Part shown: piece by piece, positions 25,255-36,334 of the stretch
Layout: the number at the start of each line of letters is the position of its first letter
Numbering within the stretch: position 1 is the first letter of the stretch
Source: Paramarasmius palmivorus
Lineage: Eukaryota > Basidiomycota > Agaricomycetes > Agaricales > Marasmiaceae
DNA length: 64,000 bases
Assembly (NCBI GenBank): GCA_037176845.1
Contig: JAYKXP010000047.1
Span: forward strand, 248,001 to 312,000
Direction of reading: 5' to 3'
Notes under the pieces: model-generated
Database searches by the model: none
Told to the model about the DNA's origin: nothing
Seen by the model: the letters and a program-made list of their open reading frames with translations, nothing else
Made by a program: the position numbers and the translations under genes

Positions 25255-25707
25255 TCACTGCCAGCAGTGTCTGTGTGGACTGCGTCCCTGAGGCAACCCT
25301 TCTGAAGTGGTATGGTCATGTCCTTCGTGTCTCTCGACATTGGAGCTTGTTGAAGGTATAATTGGCTCGCCTAAAGCATCAAGTGCATCACAGCTTGCGT
25401 CTACTAGTGATTTTGTCAGCTTTCTGAAAAAAGTCGAGAATAGCAGGACACGTACCAGCTCCTTCCTCTCCCCTCTCGACATTGGCACTGGTCATAGACG
25501 GAGATCGTTTGCTTGGAACACCACGGCCCAAATCTGTCAAACAGTCTGTTAGCTTTCTGAAGGTATCGAATCACAGGACGCACCAGTGCTCGATTGTGGA
25601 TGTGGTAATGCCAGTTCAGATCCGTTGATTGTCCTATTATGATTGCCATTGATAATAGTGATGTATAGCTGTGAGTTTTGCACGTTTAAAGAAAGCGAAT
25701 CATCCAT
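25255..25707 (-). CDS. Short Asn/Gly-motif protein, type F
   Basis: ATG at 25707 opens MDDSLSLNVQNSQ, followed by LYITIINGNHNRTINGSEL, a copy of the motif shared across the 25-54 kb region. A GTGCGT donor ends exon 1 after the codons PHPQSST. Exon 2 reads DLGRGVPSKRSPSMTSANVE. Exon 3, after an intron ending CACTAG, reads VDASCDALDALGEPIIPST and ends SPHRHCWQ. No known domain. Compare the GNNNRTNNGATL motif in the 34 kb gene. 3' exons beyond the listed stop are possible. Confidence 0.45.
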
Positions 25708-26510
25708 GACACTTTGGGAAACTATCTATTAGCTTCGCTCTTGGCAGTAAAGTGGAGGCGACGTACCGTCCAAATATCAAGGATAGATAGTTGAAGAGAA
25801 CGTAGAAACGGGAGTGTAAAGATGAGGAAGATTGGGTTGCAGCAGTTTATGGGTGAAGGATCGCGACCATTTTGCAAGTGTGTTAGAACGGGCATTAGCT
25901 TGATATAAGCTTTTTAAGTGGTCCAAACATCTGCAACCCCAGAGCGGCATGTCCCCCGCTCGAAACGGCGATGGACTGTATTGGTTGATTCATCAATCCA
26001 TCAATAATATTGACACAAAGCTAGATATTTGATTCTTGAAGGCCGGAAGTTGATTCTGGATCATATTCTCCTGTCGATGGGCAATTCTTGTGTCTACCCC
26101 CGCCAATCTTGACGTTCCCAATCACAGCTTTCGTTCCTCACCCATATTATTTTCTCCGGTTAGGGACGTCTGGACACTCCCAGCTTGTTTATCATCACCG
26201 TCCCATCTGCACTGCTTTATCTTCGTTTGCCAATGCACCATTTTCCCCATGTGGGCAAGAGGCTTTCCCATCAGTCCCGATGGCGGATGCAGGGTGTTAG
26301 CAATTACTCAAAGCCAACGTTCAACGTTCAACGTTCATCGACCAGCGTTATACTTCTGAATTCGTGCGAGATACAACATTGTATAAGTTATCGACGCTTC
26401 AAAGTCCAGAATATGGCGATGCTGTTCTACAGCATCACGATACATAGTGATTAGCTGAAAAGCAACGGTTGCATCCCATCTGGTTTAAAACCATGGTAAA
26501 CGGAACGACC

Positions 26511-26668
26511 CTAGGAAAACGATTTGACTGAGTCAGTGACATGAGAGATCGCACAAGCACTAGTATTATACCTCTTGCTGAGTGCTCAGAAGAACCGTTG
26601 ACTTGCCCCTGGCTACTGCTATATTGATTTCCGTGGACGTTGTAGAAATGGCAACCAGAGAGATTCAT
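26511..26668 (-). pseudogene. Truncated Asn/Gly-motif peptide, probable remnant
   Basis: MNLSGCHFYNVHGNQYSSSQ is followed by GQVNGSSEHSAR, a GTATAA...CTCAG intron and a quick stop (KSFS). HFYNVHGNQYS matches the FNNVTGNQYN motif of the 49 kb gene. The rest of a normal family member is missing. It sits directly downstream of the coiled-coil gene on the same strand. Confidence 0.4.
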
Positions 26669-26742
26669 TCTCGACCCCCGCGAGAATATCGACAAACTAA
26701 AAACTTGTAAGCCGAAAATCACGGTACATCGCTAGAAGCTGC

Positions 26743-28710
26743 TTACTCGGTTCTTCCTGAGGACTCCGGAGTTGGGGAAGGCTGAAAGTTCACGGCAGGT
26801 GTAGACTGCGACGCAGCTGCGATGAGTGGATTGTTGAAATGGTTAGGTGCGGTGGATGAGTCCTGCATCTCTTCCCGAAACCGAGTCCAAAGGTCCTGTA
26901 TGTGTTCTTCGACGGACTGCTGGTGCCGTCTGAGGTCCGTTGCTAAGGCCTGTAGCCTGACCTCTTCGTTGTGAATGTCCCTCTGCCGATGGGCAATTCT
27001 TGCATCCACCTCTTCTCGCCACCGTGCCCAATCACTTTCCCGAGCTTCCAATTCGCTCTTCCACGTGCTTAACCTCTGCTCCTCAGCTTCATGTTGTTGC
27101 CTCCTCTGTTGCAGGCAAGTCTTCTCCCGCTCCAAGTTCTCTTTGTCGAGACCAACATTCTGCCGATGCAACATCTCCGCATCCAGGATCTGTTGTTCTC
27201 TGATTGAAAAGCTTTCCAATCTGTCCCGTATTCTCCGTTCGCTGGCTTTTACGCCCTCTTCCCTAGTGCTCAGGTCACCTTTCCGTGCCTTGAGTTCATC
27301 CTCCTTGCGCTGGAAATCAGCAAGGCTGGTCTGATGCTCGGTACGTGCCCTGAGAAGGCTCTCTTCTTGGTGTCTCAGTGTTTCCGCAAGCTCTTCAAGT
27401 TCCGAGTCTCGAGCTGACACCGCGCCTTCCTTCTCCATAATGGCGTGCTCCCGAGTTGACACTTGATCCTCTCGTTGAGACAGCGCCAACACCGAGGTAT
27501 CATGACGGATCAACCTCTCGGTTACATCGGCCTCCCTTTGCTGTATAGCTGATTCCCGCCCACGAAGCGCGTCAAAGTCCCTTCGAAGGGCGGCTTCTTT
27601 CTTGCGCTGCGTCCTCTCCTCATCCTCGCACTGTGCCTGGCGATCACTGATGGCGGCGGCGCGCGACTGGAATTCCTTCTCTGCCTGCTCCAAACGCTCG
27701 ACGTTTTCCCGTAACTTCGCCTCCCTATGATCGAGACTACGCTCCCGCGTATCTTGCTCAGATTGAATGACGCGTAGCTGACCAGCAAGTGCGTTCAGAT
27801 TCTCTTCCTTCGTCTTCAACTGCTGCTCCTTAGTTCGTACAGCCTGAGCTTCTGCATCACGGGCTTTGCGTAGATTTTCCCATAGCCTACTCGACTCCTT
27901 CGCCCGACCAATCGAAGAGTCGGAGTAGTTTCTTCGTTCATCAGTTTCCTCCAGGAGCGTTCGCAAGCGACGCAGATCTGCTTCGCGTTTCGAGAACGAC
28001 TTCAGCTTTGCAGCTAGTTCAGCTTCCCTGGTAGACAGCTCTGCCTCCCTGCGGCCGAGTTCTACATGTTGCTGCTCTAGCTTGTATGGTTGAGGAAGAC
28101 GTTTCTCCCTGGAGCATGCGAGCGACTGGATTTGATCTGAGGTGCGAATTTCTTGTCGACGTAATACGGCGGCACACCAAGCTTTGACAACAACCCAGGT
28201 GTGACTGTCATCGCCTCCCCACAGCTCGATAAGGTCATCAAGGCTGTCAAGAGGATGGGGACGAGTAGCGTCGTCGCTGTCAAAGACAACATCGACATGT
28301 GAATCAATGACAATCGTCGAGGGTTTGCTAGTTTCCTCGTCCGGCTCCGTTATTGTTTGAACCTTTACACTTTCCACTGCATCTGTTATGCAAACTCAGC
28401 ATTCCAGAATTCTGCCGAAAGGGGTGCACGTACAAGCAATGGCATCAGCTGGGATCGTGAAGCTGTGATGTCGTCCCTCTCTCTTACAGCGCCGATACAT
28501 TTCCGCCTCTCGCTCGACACATCGCATCAACACTTCCTCTGTCCAAGTCTCGGTAATCCCATCTTCTCGGAATGGCAACTGCGGAATTCCGCATTCTGAG
28601 AAACTGGGGTGTGTGTGCAGCGAGGTGTCGGCGAGCTGAATTTTAACCTCTTTCACCCACTCCTTAAGATTTGTGACCCGAGCTGTGCTACTGAGCGTCC
28701 TGGATGGCAT
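26743..28710 (-). CDS. Long coiled-coil protein
   Basis: Exon 1 begins MPSRTLSSTARVTNLKEWVK and ends at PADAIA. A GTACGT...AACAG intron (about 55 nt) restores YAVESVKVQTITEPDEETS. From about residue 190 to 600 the chain is nearly continuous charged heptads full of Glu, Arg and Gln (for example REAELSTREAELAAKLKSFS), so a very long alpha-helical coiled coil. The N-terminal 190 residues are globular (DDLIELWGGDDSHTWVVVKA). The tail is PSPTPESSGRTE. No motor, kinase or DNA-binding domain is seen. Probably a structural or scaffolding protein. The plus-strand open frames across it are shadows. Confidence 0.65.
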
Positions 28711-28723
28711 GAAGGGGAGGAAG

Positions 28724-29408
28724 TTACTGTAACATTGAGGGAAATGGCAATGGCACAGGAAGGACGAAGGCAGAGGGCCGTTGGTGACGTGACTCCTTAG
28801 GATGGTCATATAGGATTGTCAGGCCTTGCCGAGGATTAGGTAGTAAGCCATACCCGGCTTCAGCGTCAAAAACGAGCGCCATAAATTGGGGTTGGTAGCC
28901 CAAGGTCACTATAGATTCCGATAATCCAAGATAGGCTCCCTCACGATCTCGCGGTTTGCAGCCTGTATATCTATTAATGACGATTCCAGCTGGCAAAAGC
29001 AGTGACTTCATTTGATCTGACTCACTATAATTATTAAGTATAATGCTGTGAGCTCCTGGATCATAAATGGGCCCGGCTTCCTATGACTATAGCGACCTTA
29101 GCCAAACACTCCTGCCAGGGAAGAGCTCCCACCATTCGGCCATGGTATCTCTTGCTGCCTTGCGGATACCGTGCTTTGCTGTCCCAGTTACAGGTTAGAG
29201 AAACGTGTCCAAAGCGAGACCGCGGCGTTGACATCGGGTATGATGCTGTTGTCGGATAAATCCACCTCTTTCTGATCAACGTCCTAGGACGAGATCGAGT
29301 AACGTGCGAGGAACATTTAGGAGTTTGAGCACAAGAGTCTATTCGAGGATGGAATTGCCAATCTGTAGCTATCCATCCATATTCGGTATTCATAGAAGGG
29401 ATCGACAT
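28724..29408 (-). CDS. Unknown gene, at least two exons
   Basis: Upstream exon candidate opens MSIPSMNTEYGWIATDWQFH. A competing frame over the same bases reads VDLSDNSIIPDVNAAVSLW, which looks more protein-like, so splicing here is unresolved. The downstream exon reads MKSLLLPAGIVINRYTG, AYLGLSESIVTLGYQPQFM and LVFDAEAGYGLLPNPRQG, ending PFPSMLQ. No family recognised. It ends 14 nt before the start of the coiled-coil gene, same strand. Confidence 0.3.
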
Positions 29409-29889
29409 TTTAAGGGTAAGCTTCGTAATTAATCTAAACTGATAAATGATTGAGAGAATAGTACATCGGATATGGATGGGCGACAGTTACCAATTTATAT
29501 CCATTTTTCCGTTACACACTATCAAGAACGAATTCTCGCGTCGTTCTCAAAAAGGACCTGGAGCCAACGTCAGAAATACACTTTCACTGACTCTACCCAA
29601 CCTACGTCGCACCTGTTTAGTCCAACTATTCAGCTTTAGTCCTCGTCATAGCTTCAACGTACATCTTCCCTCACTGACAGACATGAACGCGCCCATGTAT
29701 TCTGATCATCTAGTGAGTGAGGTTAGCCCCCCGTTTCGAAAGATTCCAGAAATAACGTACTCAACACCCCTTCTCTTCGGGCTCCCGAAGGACATCTCAA
29801 TTGACAGGCATATCCCGAGTCTCTTGGTATGGCAAAGGCGTGCCAGTCGCAAGGACTAGATGATGGTAAACATGAGGAAGTCTCGAGGT

Positions 29890-30174
29890 CTATTGTGTAT
29901 TCCTCCAATTGGGTATCGAAAAAGAAAAAAGATGTCGGTGGACCAACGGGTCCGAAAACAGTGAGATGAAAAATGTTATCTCAGATCTGTGGTAGGAATC
30001 ATGGGAGTCGTCAACATCCTGCCTGATATAGAGGAAAATGGGAGTACCTGCAAGGACAGTCTGTGCGTCGGACTCGAGCATTTGGCCGTTGACATGGTCG
30101 ATGAAGAAGGGTTCCTCGCTGTTGTAACGCGTGACATGCGTGACACATGACCCTGACACTCCTCCACTCGTCAT
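29890..30174 (-). CDS. Small unknown gene or fragment, related to 54 kb locus
   Basis: MTSGGVSGSCVTHVTRYNSE, then FFIDHVNGQMLESDAQ. The coding bases around CVTHVTR match those around CHANVTR in the 54.6 kb gene (shared TGTCACGC-x-ATGTCACGCG), so the two may be distant duplicates. No domain recognised. Confidence 0.25.
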   Translation of the reverse strand: MTSGGVSGSCVTHVTRYNSEEPFFIDHVNGQMLESDAQTVLAGTPIFLYIRQDVDDSHDSYHRSEITFFISLFSDPLVHRHLFSFSIPNWRNTQ

Positions 30175-30690
30175 ATCTTTTTTCTAGACCATTTCTTCGT
30201 CCTCAAATTCAATTCATCAGGTCATAGTCACTTCTTCAATCTCCTTATGCGGATTGGTGGTGTCGAGCTCCGACAGGCTTTCCACTCCCCCATGGACATC
30301 AACATCGACAACCGGTATACTGGATCTGAGCTTGGTTTCATGTATCTGCCACCCGCAACTTGCTCGAAGTCCCTTGGTAACATCTAAAGGTATTACTTGT
30401 GCATAGCTAATATGATAGCAATAAAGTATCCCTGTGCGTCTATATCTATAAGATGCTTGTCCGTCACGATCTATGTCGTCCGCTCGACCCCGCAGGGTTG
30501 ATGGGTATATACCTATTGGTCATTCGTAGTAGTGGAAATTAAAATATCGCCTTCCCACCAGCCAATTCATTGAACAGTACAGCGAGAACAGGTGAGGGTG
30601 CACGTTACGCTGCAGCTCGACGACTTTGCTGGTGCAGTCTGGCAATACCCTCAGAAACCTGTGTCTCTGCCGCTACGGTGAGGATCTCCA

Positions 30691-31296
30691 TTACAGGGAC
30701 CTCAGCTGGAGGGTAGAAGTTGACGGGGTTATCGATAATGATGTCGAGGTTGGAAGGGATAGTGGGTCGACTTCAGAGTCATGAAGCTCCGGCGATGGTT
30801 GTAGTGGGTGGTAACAGTCGTTGATTGCGGTTCCTGGAGGAGTATGACGCTGAGGTAGAAGGCTCTGACTAGGATCGTCGATGTCATCTTCAGAGTCGTC
30901 TTCTTCAGAGTCTGGATCTGGGAGAGGTCTGGTGTCAAGACGTGCGCGTGATGGGCCAGCCTCTCTCGTATCTGTCGACAATCAGCTACCAAGCACCGAT
31001 GACACAGCAAAGCGCCTGCACACACCGTAATTGTAGTCAATCTGATCATCGTTATACACTCTGTTGTGATTCCCCTTATTGACCACTTTATATACATTCC
31101 CGTAGTAGTAAGCAACACGGTGAACATTGGCTTCGCCACGTTCAGCATCTAGCGGGTTACTGGTTTCAAACACCTGAAAGTCCGTGTTGAAGTTGGCATT
31201 ATTGGTGACATGACCTTCGCCGTAGTTGATAGTGTTGAATGTACTCCCGCTTATCGAGAAGCCAGAAGCGCTGCTGAACATCGACTCCTGGGCCAT
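30691..31296 (-). CDS. Asn/Gly-motif protein, type E, two motif copies
   Basis: Start MAQESMFSSASGFSISGS, then the motif TFNTINYGEGHVTNNAN and a second one, VYKVVNKGNHNRVYND, in the same exon. A GTGTGT...GACAG intron restores DTREAGPSRARLDTRPLPD, followed by a strongly acidic stretch (DPDSEEDDSEDDIDDPSQ) and a Pro/Ser/Thr tail. An alternative 3' frame (IIIDNPVNFYPPAEVPVMEI, ending RRAAA near 30606) is equally coherent and could be a spliced C-terminus. No transmembrane segment seen. Upstream ATG-less frame is probably 5' UTR. Confidence 0.5.
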
Positions 31297-31959
31297 TGGA
31301 AAGAGCTGAATATGATGGTGTCGGGAAGATGCATCCAATAACCCAATTTTGTCCAACTCCCGAGTCGACAAACAGGTATTAAGGGTATCAAGATACCTCT
31401 TCAGAGAATTGAAGACGGCCTTGACGTTTGTGATTGGGCGGTGGTCGGGAAAGAAGTGCTAAACCCGATGGATTCGTTGCCGCATATATATTATTATACA
31501 GCCTCATACGGTGACCGTGACAGTGGGAAGGTACACAATTGTGAAATGCAATATATATAAGAGCGGGTACAGTTCGGTTGCCAAAGTATGAGAAAGCGCG
31601 CCTTTGTTCTAACAGAAGGTCAACGATCTGAAGGATACCCGAAGCAACATACAGGCACTAGCGAGTTGGATACACGTCTGGAAGGCATTAGCAATATCAT
31701 TTCCACATCTGACATCACTCACCAGTACTGGAACGCCTCTTTCGAGGTAAGGCACGACCAGTCTAGCGCTAGGTAGATGTGAAGTAATCGGATGAACTGG
31801 GAGCGAAGCTATGACTGCAAATACAGGTGCACTTTGCTTTGGCTACATCTACAATAGCTTGAGTGGTATCGAGTTAACCCAGTTCAAAGGCTGCCGCTGA
31901 TGAGAGGGCCGGTAAGCTAACCGTAATGAAGTGGCTCGTCGCAGGCCGAACGTCTGTGT

Positions 31960-32875
31960 TCAATAGTCGATTGGTGCTGCAGTGACGCGTAAGCTGAACG
32001 TTCTGAGTCGCGTATGGCGAAAAAATACCACGAACCAGTAGCAAAATAACACCGTTCGATCTGTCATGCCAGTCGCGGAGTTCAGGCTCGTCGTTGGCGA
32101 AGTAAAGAAGACCGTGGTTCCCATAGTTTCGCGTCGATAAAACCCCGCTATCTTAGACAGTTTGTTTGAGCTAAAGAAATAAACTTGGTCAAGTGAACCT
32201 ACACAAAACCCGAAGAAGGAGCGTACCACTTGAACTTTCCATCAGCTCCCAGCTATCGACCCCAAAGTCCGAAACCGTCGCCGATGATCCCAAATCTAAC
32301 AGGATGAGGGTGCTATCATGGAGAACGGTGCATCCAAGATGAGGGTCGAAGGGTCGAATTGAGAACCTTGGAGCGAAAATGGTGTTGAGACAAAGGCTTG
32401 AGTGGTTTAGTTTCGTGCAGTCGGCGACGTGGTCATGGTGGTCGATGTCAAAGAGCCGAACGGTAACGTTCTAGTCTTGGACTGGTGTCGACCAGTGCTT
32501 CCAGGTTGAATCGTACAGAGTCTGATCCATTTCAGTCCAATGAGATCCTTCGGAGTACGCAACGAGTTCATTGGAATTTTCCTAATCCTATGGAAATGAC
32601 GCCGAAGTCTCAAAGCCAGATTGCAAGCTCACTTCAAGTTTTCCTGAGCTAGAAACAGGAAAGAATTCAACTAAACAATGTCTGTACCAGACAGGAAAAA
32701 ACACGCACCTTTTTTTCATCGACCGCCCTAATTCATGCACACGATTCAACCACCAAATACCACGGACACGGTCGGAAATCCAGCGGTTATATGGGTTTGA
32801 AGGAGCGAAGAGGCTACTAAGTGGGTGTGCGATCCCAGAGCCCGGGATATAGAATGTCGCTTTCAAGCCGAGCAT
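31960..32875 (-). CDS. Unknown multi-exon gene with a possible premature stop
   Basis: Exon 1 is MLGLKATFYIPGSGIAHPLS, then YNRWISDRVRGIWWLNRVHE. A GTGCGT...TCTAG intron leads to SSGKLE, and a perfect GTGAGC donor with acceptor GGATTAG to ENSNELVAYSEGSHWTEMDQ and TWKHWSTPVQD. Here a TAG (32473-32471) interrupts an otherwise long frame that goes on NVTVRLFDIDHHDHVAD, PFDPHLGCTVLHDS and DFGVDSWELMESSS, then a last exon ending RVTAAPIDY. Either an unusual splice avoids the TAG or the gene is broken. No family recognised. Confidence 0.4.
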
Positions 32876-33497
32876 TTGAAGTCATTCCTGTTTGTTATTG
32901 GAGACTCGAGTCGAGTATCGCGGCAGTTATGCATGCTTTGAGTTTGTGTACAGAGGGCGCTCTAGTGGTTGATGCATGATGGTTGAGGGAAAGAAGTGTT
33001 GCAGGTCGACGGTCGTTTCGTTACCCTGCACCGAATGTCATGGGTTATACATTAGGGATAAGGTACAGCAAAGCAATGTAGATAACGATAACGATAGCAG
33101 CTATGGATACAGTATGAGACAACTACTTAGCATGGTGAGGATTGGAAGGAAAAGGGAGTCGTCATAAAGGTCGTTAAGGAGATAAACACGGCGAAAACAA
33201 TTGCGATCATGTCTAGCGTTAATAGGGTATCACGAATGGATAGGGTATACAGAGTCTGAAGATCCGTATGAGATACTGACCAGCTAGAGACAGGAGTGGT
33301 CAGAAAAATGAATCACTACAGTGAACCGAGCAGTATTCATTACTCACCAGTATCTTCCAGCCATGAGTGTTAGCGGCACCACTAATCAAGTTCGGAACAT
33401 GTGGTGGTGCAAGTGGTAGTAAAGGACGTGATAGTGGTAATAGATTCGCCAATGGTATCCAAAACCGAGTTTGAGTCGGTGGACGATGTAGTCTCGG

Positions 33498-34519
33498 TTA
33501 CATCGGATACACAGCTGTAAGCCTCGGACCTCTTTCTTCGTAAAAATTGTCGGTGGAAGAGGTAGAGATAGACTTTGAATTCGAAATAGAACTGGAGGTC
33601 GTGGTGGTTGTGTTCATGGATTCACAATGACGAGTGCAGTGGCAGCCCCCTTTGGGAGAGGAAGACCATCCATGACCACCATTTGCGTTGTTTGGATGGT
33701 AGCACAGAGCATCGTAGAGGTGGTTTGACATTGTCAATCCCAGGAGAAAGGCATCCTTCGCCGAGAACAGTCGCGTTGGATCCACGCGTCTTTTCTCAGG
33801 TTCAGGTCGAGGCGACAGCCTGGTAGATGATGTTGGTGGTTGTTCATGACCATGACTTTGGTTTATGTCTGATATCGATAGAGATTCTGTCAGCCTGTCA
33901 GCTTTGATCGAACTGAGATGATTGAACTGGACACACCGGCGCGTGAATTAACCCCACCGCTGTCGCCAGATCCACGCTCCTCACGGGCTTCCGACCATGA
34001 ACCTGTCCAACCTATCAGCTTCCATAGAATCACTCAAGAATTCAATAGGACGCACTGTCGTGAAGAGTGGCCCCATTGTTTGTCCTATTGTTGTTACCGT
34101 GATAGTTAGTGGTGTAGTGGTAGTGAATGGATCTAGTTTCCGCCTGTGACCGCAACGGTGCGGTGGGTGACTGTGATGTATTCTCAACGGCGGTAGGAAG
34201 ATCAGTCGGCAATCCGTTTCCGCCTTCGAGTTTCCGAGTTGAGTCGTAAGAGTAGCGGTAAGGTTTCCGAGAAGGCGGAGTCAGGTAGTAGTCGGAGTTG
34301 GGAGACCTGGAGTAGGGGGGATCATAATCATAATCATCATAATCATGGTAGTCTTACTGCGGCGACCTGCCAGACCGAAGGGGATATGCGAATCGGACTG
34401 GCAGACGGCCCGGTTGGTACAGTATAATCTGCGTCAAGAGAAACTTAGAGAAACTGACCGAGATCCAGAGTTAATGACGCACCACCGTTTAAGTTGAAAC
34501 CGCCAGAGTTATTGAACAT
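33498..34519 (-). CDS. Asn/Gly-motif protein, type G
   Basis: Exon 1 is MFNNSGGFNLNGGASLTLDL. After an intron ending GTAAG the frame gives a Tyr/Asp/Pro-rich stretch (DYDPPYSRSPNSDYYLTPPS). Later it reaches SIHYHYTTNYHGNNNRTNNG and ATLHDS, a strong copy of the region's motif and very close to GDQNQTNNGSTLRD of the 52.9 kb gene. Both are followed by a phase-1 intron. Next exons: SSWSEAREERGSGDSGG, ESLSISDINQSHGHEQPP, RLFSAKDAFLLGLTMSNHLY, then Cys-containing GGCHCTRHCES and a Ser/Thr tail. About 280 residues. No clear transmembrane helix. The 3' end could extend by one more exon. Confidence 0.5.
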
Positions 34520-35947
34520 GATTGAGAGACGAGCCAGGTAAGCGTGAATGTAGCAGATGGACGATAGGGACGAGCTACAGAGGATGTTCGCGAGGGGCTA
34601 CCGTTGGTGTGTGCGATGGAGAAACCTGGCAGTGGGAGAAAGGAAAAGCGGCAGCCTAGACCTGTAACGTTTAACTCTAGATGGGGAGTCCGGTCCGCAA
34701 CGCTAAGTGGGGACAGGAAAAGTCAATTGTCACAACATGTCACACAGATCCAGTAGCCCTTGCTTTCCCCCCCTTATATGTATAACGGGACGCTCTAAGT
34801 AAGTATACTCCTCGAGTCCCAACCACTACTTCTAGCTAAAATGAATACGAAGGAGAGAAGATATGGCCCCAAAGGTCGGGAAGAAAATGGTCGTGCGTGT
34901 CGTGCTCTTAATGTCTATTTTTCAATTCTGATAGAAGAATAGCCCACCTCGGACGTGAACCTCTTCATGGCTGGGAATCTGTCACTGAGGCAGAAATGTA
35001 AAAGACCCCAACACCCTGAAGACTCTGAGCTCCTGCTCGAGGCGGAACATTTGACGATGCGCGTAGCCAAGTATCGGTGTAGTGGAAAACAGCGTACAAA
35101 CGTCAACTTTGGCTACTCCGAAAGCCAAACCAAGACACTGGCAGGACTCACCGGCAAACCAGCAACTATTTCAAGATGCAAAACTACGGGGCATACTGTG
35201 CGGATCGGGGGGAATACACTGTGCCAGATACCACCAGGTCGAATGTGCGCCATTTTTGAAGAGATATAACCTTCCTGGCTGTTCTTCTTTAGGGTAAAGC
35301 ACTATCTCTCACTGAAGATTCACGAAGACAACTGCCCTTCCATAGAACACTGATCAATGGTTCAAATGCTCAACCTTATCCAGCATGCCGTGGACATAAT
35401 GAATCTGGAAGGTGTCGTCCGGGTCCGAACAGCATCCACGACCACCGTGACATTCTCTCCTGTTCACGGACAGTAGAAAGTGCTCGAGGTACGTCGTAAT
35501 CATGGACCCGGCAGTTTTTCTACATCTAATAGATCTAATGACCCTAGGCTCCAACAATCTCACACCGTTGCATGCAGCATAGCACGAGTTGTCATCAAAC
35601 AGGCTGGCCAGATCGTCACCTCGGTAAAACAGGGTTGAACGTGGGCAGATTTAGGCATTTTCGCATGGCAAAGGTTGGAGTGTGGCACTTCGTTGGGGAT
35701 TCGGGCGCTTTGGGGGAAGGCTGCGCTGGCCGACCACTAATTTGCTACTCCGTACGGATTTGGTAGTTTTTAATATATTCATTCTTCAAGCTAACAAAGA
35801 TCTGGGGAACCGGAACCTAAGTTCAAACGCCAACCTCAACGGATGACATCTAATACATAGCATCCAAGAAACCTCTCTAGGAGCGTCGGGCTTGCTTCAA
35901 GTAGTACGTACAATCCGGCGATTCGTCTATAAACGTTCCAACCTTCG
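34520..35947. other. Stretch without supported gene
   Basis: Holds the promoter side of the 34 kb gene. Open frames near 34955-35297 (+) begin at GTG rather than ATG and lack recognisable domains. The 35354-35563 minus frame is likewise unsupported. Confidence 0.35.
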
Positions 35948-36166
35948 ATGAACATGCGGCTCGAAGCAAGTGACCGGGTAACCGGAAGTAACCCGGAGCC
36001 GGCAAATCGTTTACTTTGCCGCGACGACGATCATTGTCAAAGCAAGGTCTATCTCGTCAAAGAGAACATTGTCTATACACGTACTACTTGTGCATCATGT
36101 AAATGCAAGATTCCCCGCGATTCCTTAGTCCTAGACATAAAACGCGGTGAGCGGAAGATCACGTGA
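35948..36166 (+). CDS. Small Cys-rich protein with PARP-type zinc-finger-like end, tentative
   Basis: MNMRLEASDRVTGSNPEPAN, CRDDDHCQSKVYLVKEN, then TTCASCKCKIPRDSLVLDIK. The CASCKCKIPRDSL block resembles the C-x2-C-x2-I-P-K-x-S-L-R start of PARP-type zinc fingers, but the distal His and Cys ligands are absent before the stop. It may be a fragment, or continue through an unseen intron. Confidence 0.3.
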   Translation: MNMRLEASDRVTGSNPEPANRLLCRDDDHCQSKVYLVKENIVYTRTTCASCKCKIPRDSLVLDIKRGERKIT

Positions 36167-36334
36167 ACGGATGAGCCGATTCTCGAACTGGCGCGATGAC
36201 GCGATGCGCGCTTTTATCTAGTAACTGGGCGCACAATTTTGAGTTCCGTTGCTATTGCGTGTTCACCCCAACGCCTTTCTTTCAACCCCAACTTCTTACC
36301 AATAAACCTTTCGTTCCGCATCCTCAACTTTTCC

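Noticed and set aside
26975..27334. Plus-strand open frames across the coiled-coil gene
   Set aside because: They are reverse-strand shadows of a strongly biased heptad repeat (Ser/Leu/Arg-rich reads).
34955..35297. Overlapping plus-strand frames with Cys-rich ends
   Set aside because: Both begin at GTG instead of ATG, overlap each other and show no conserved block.
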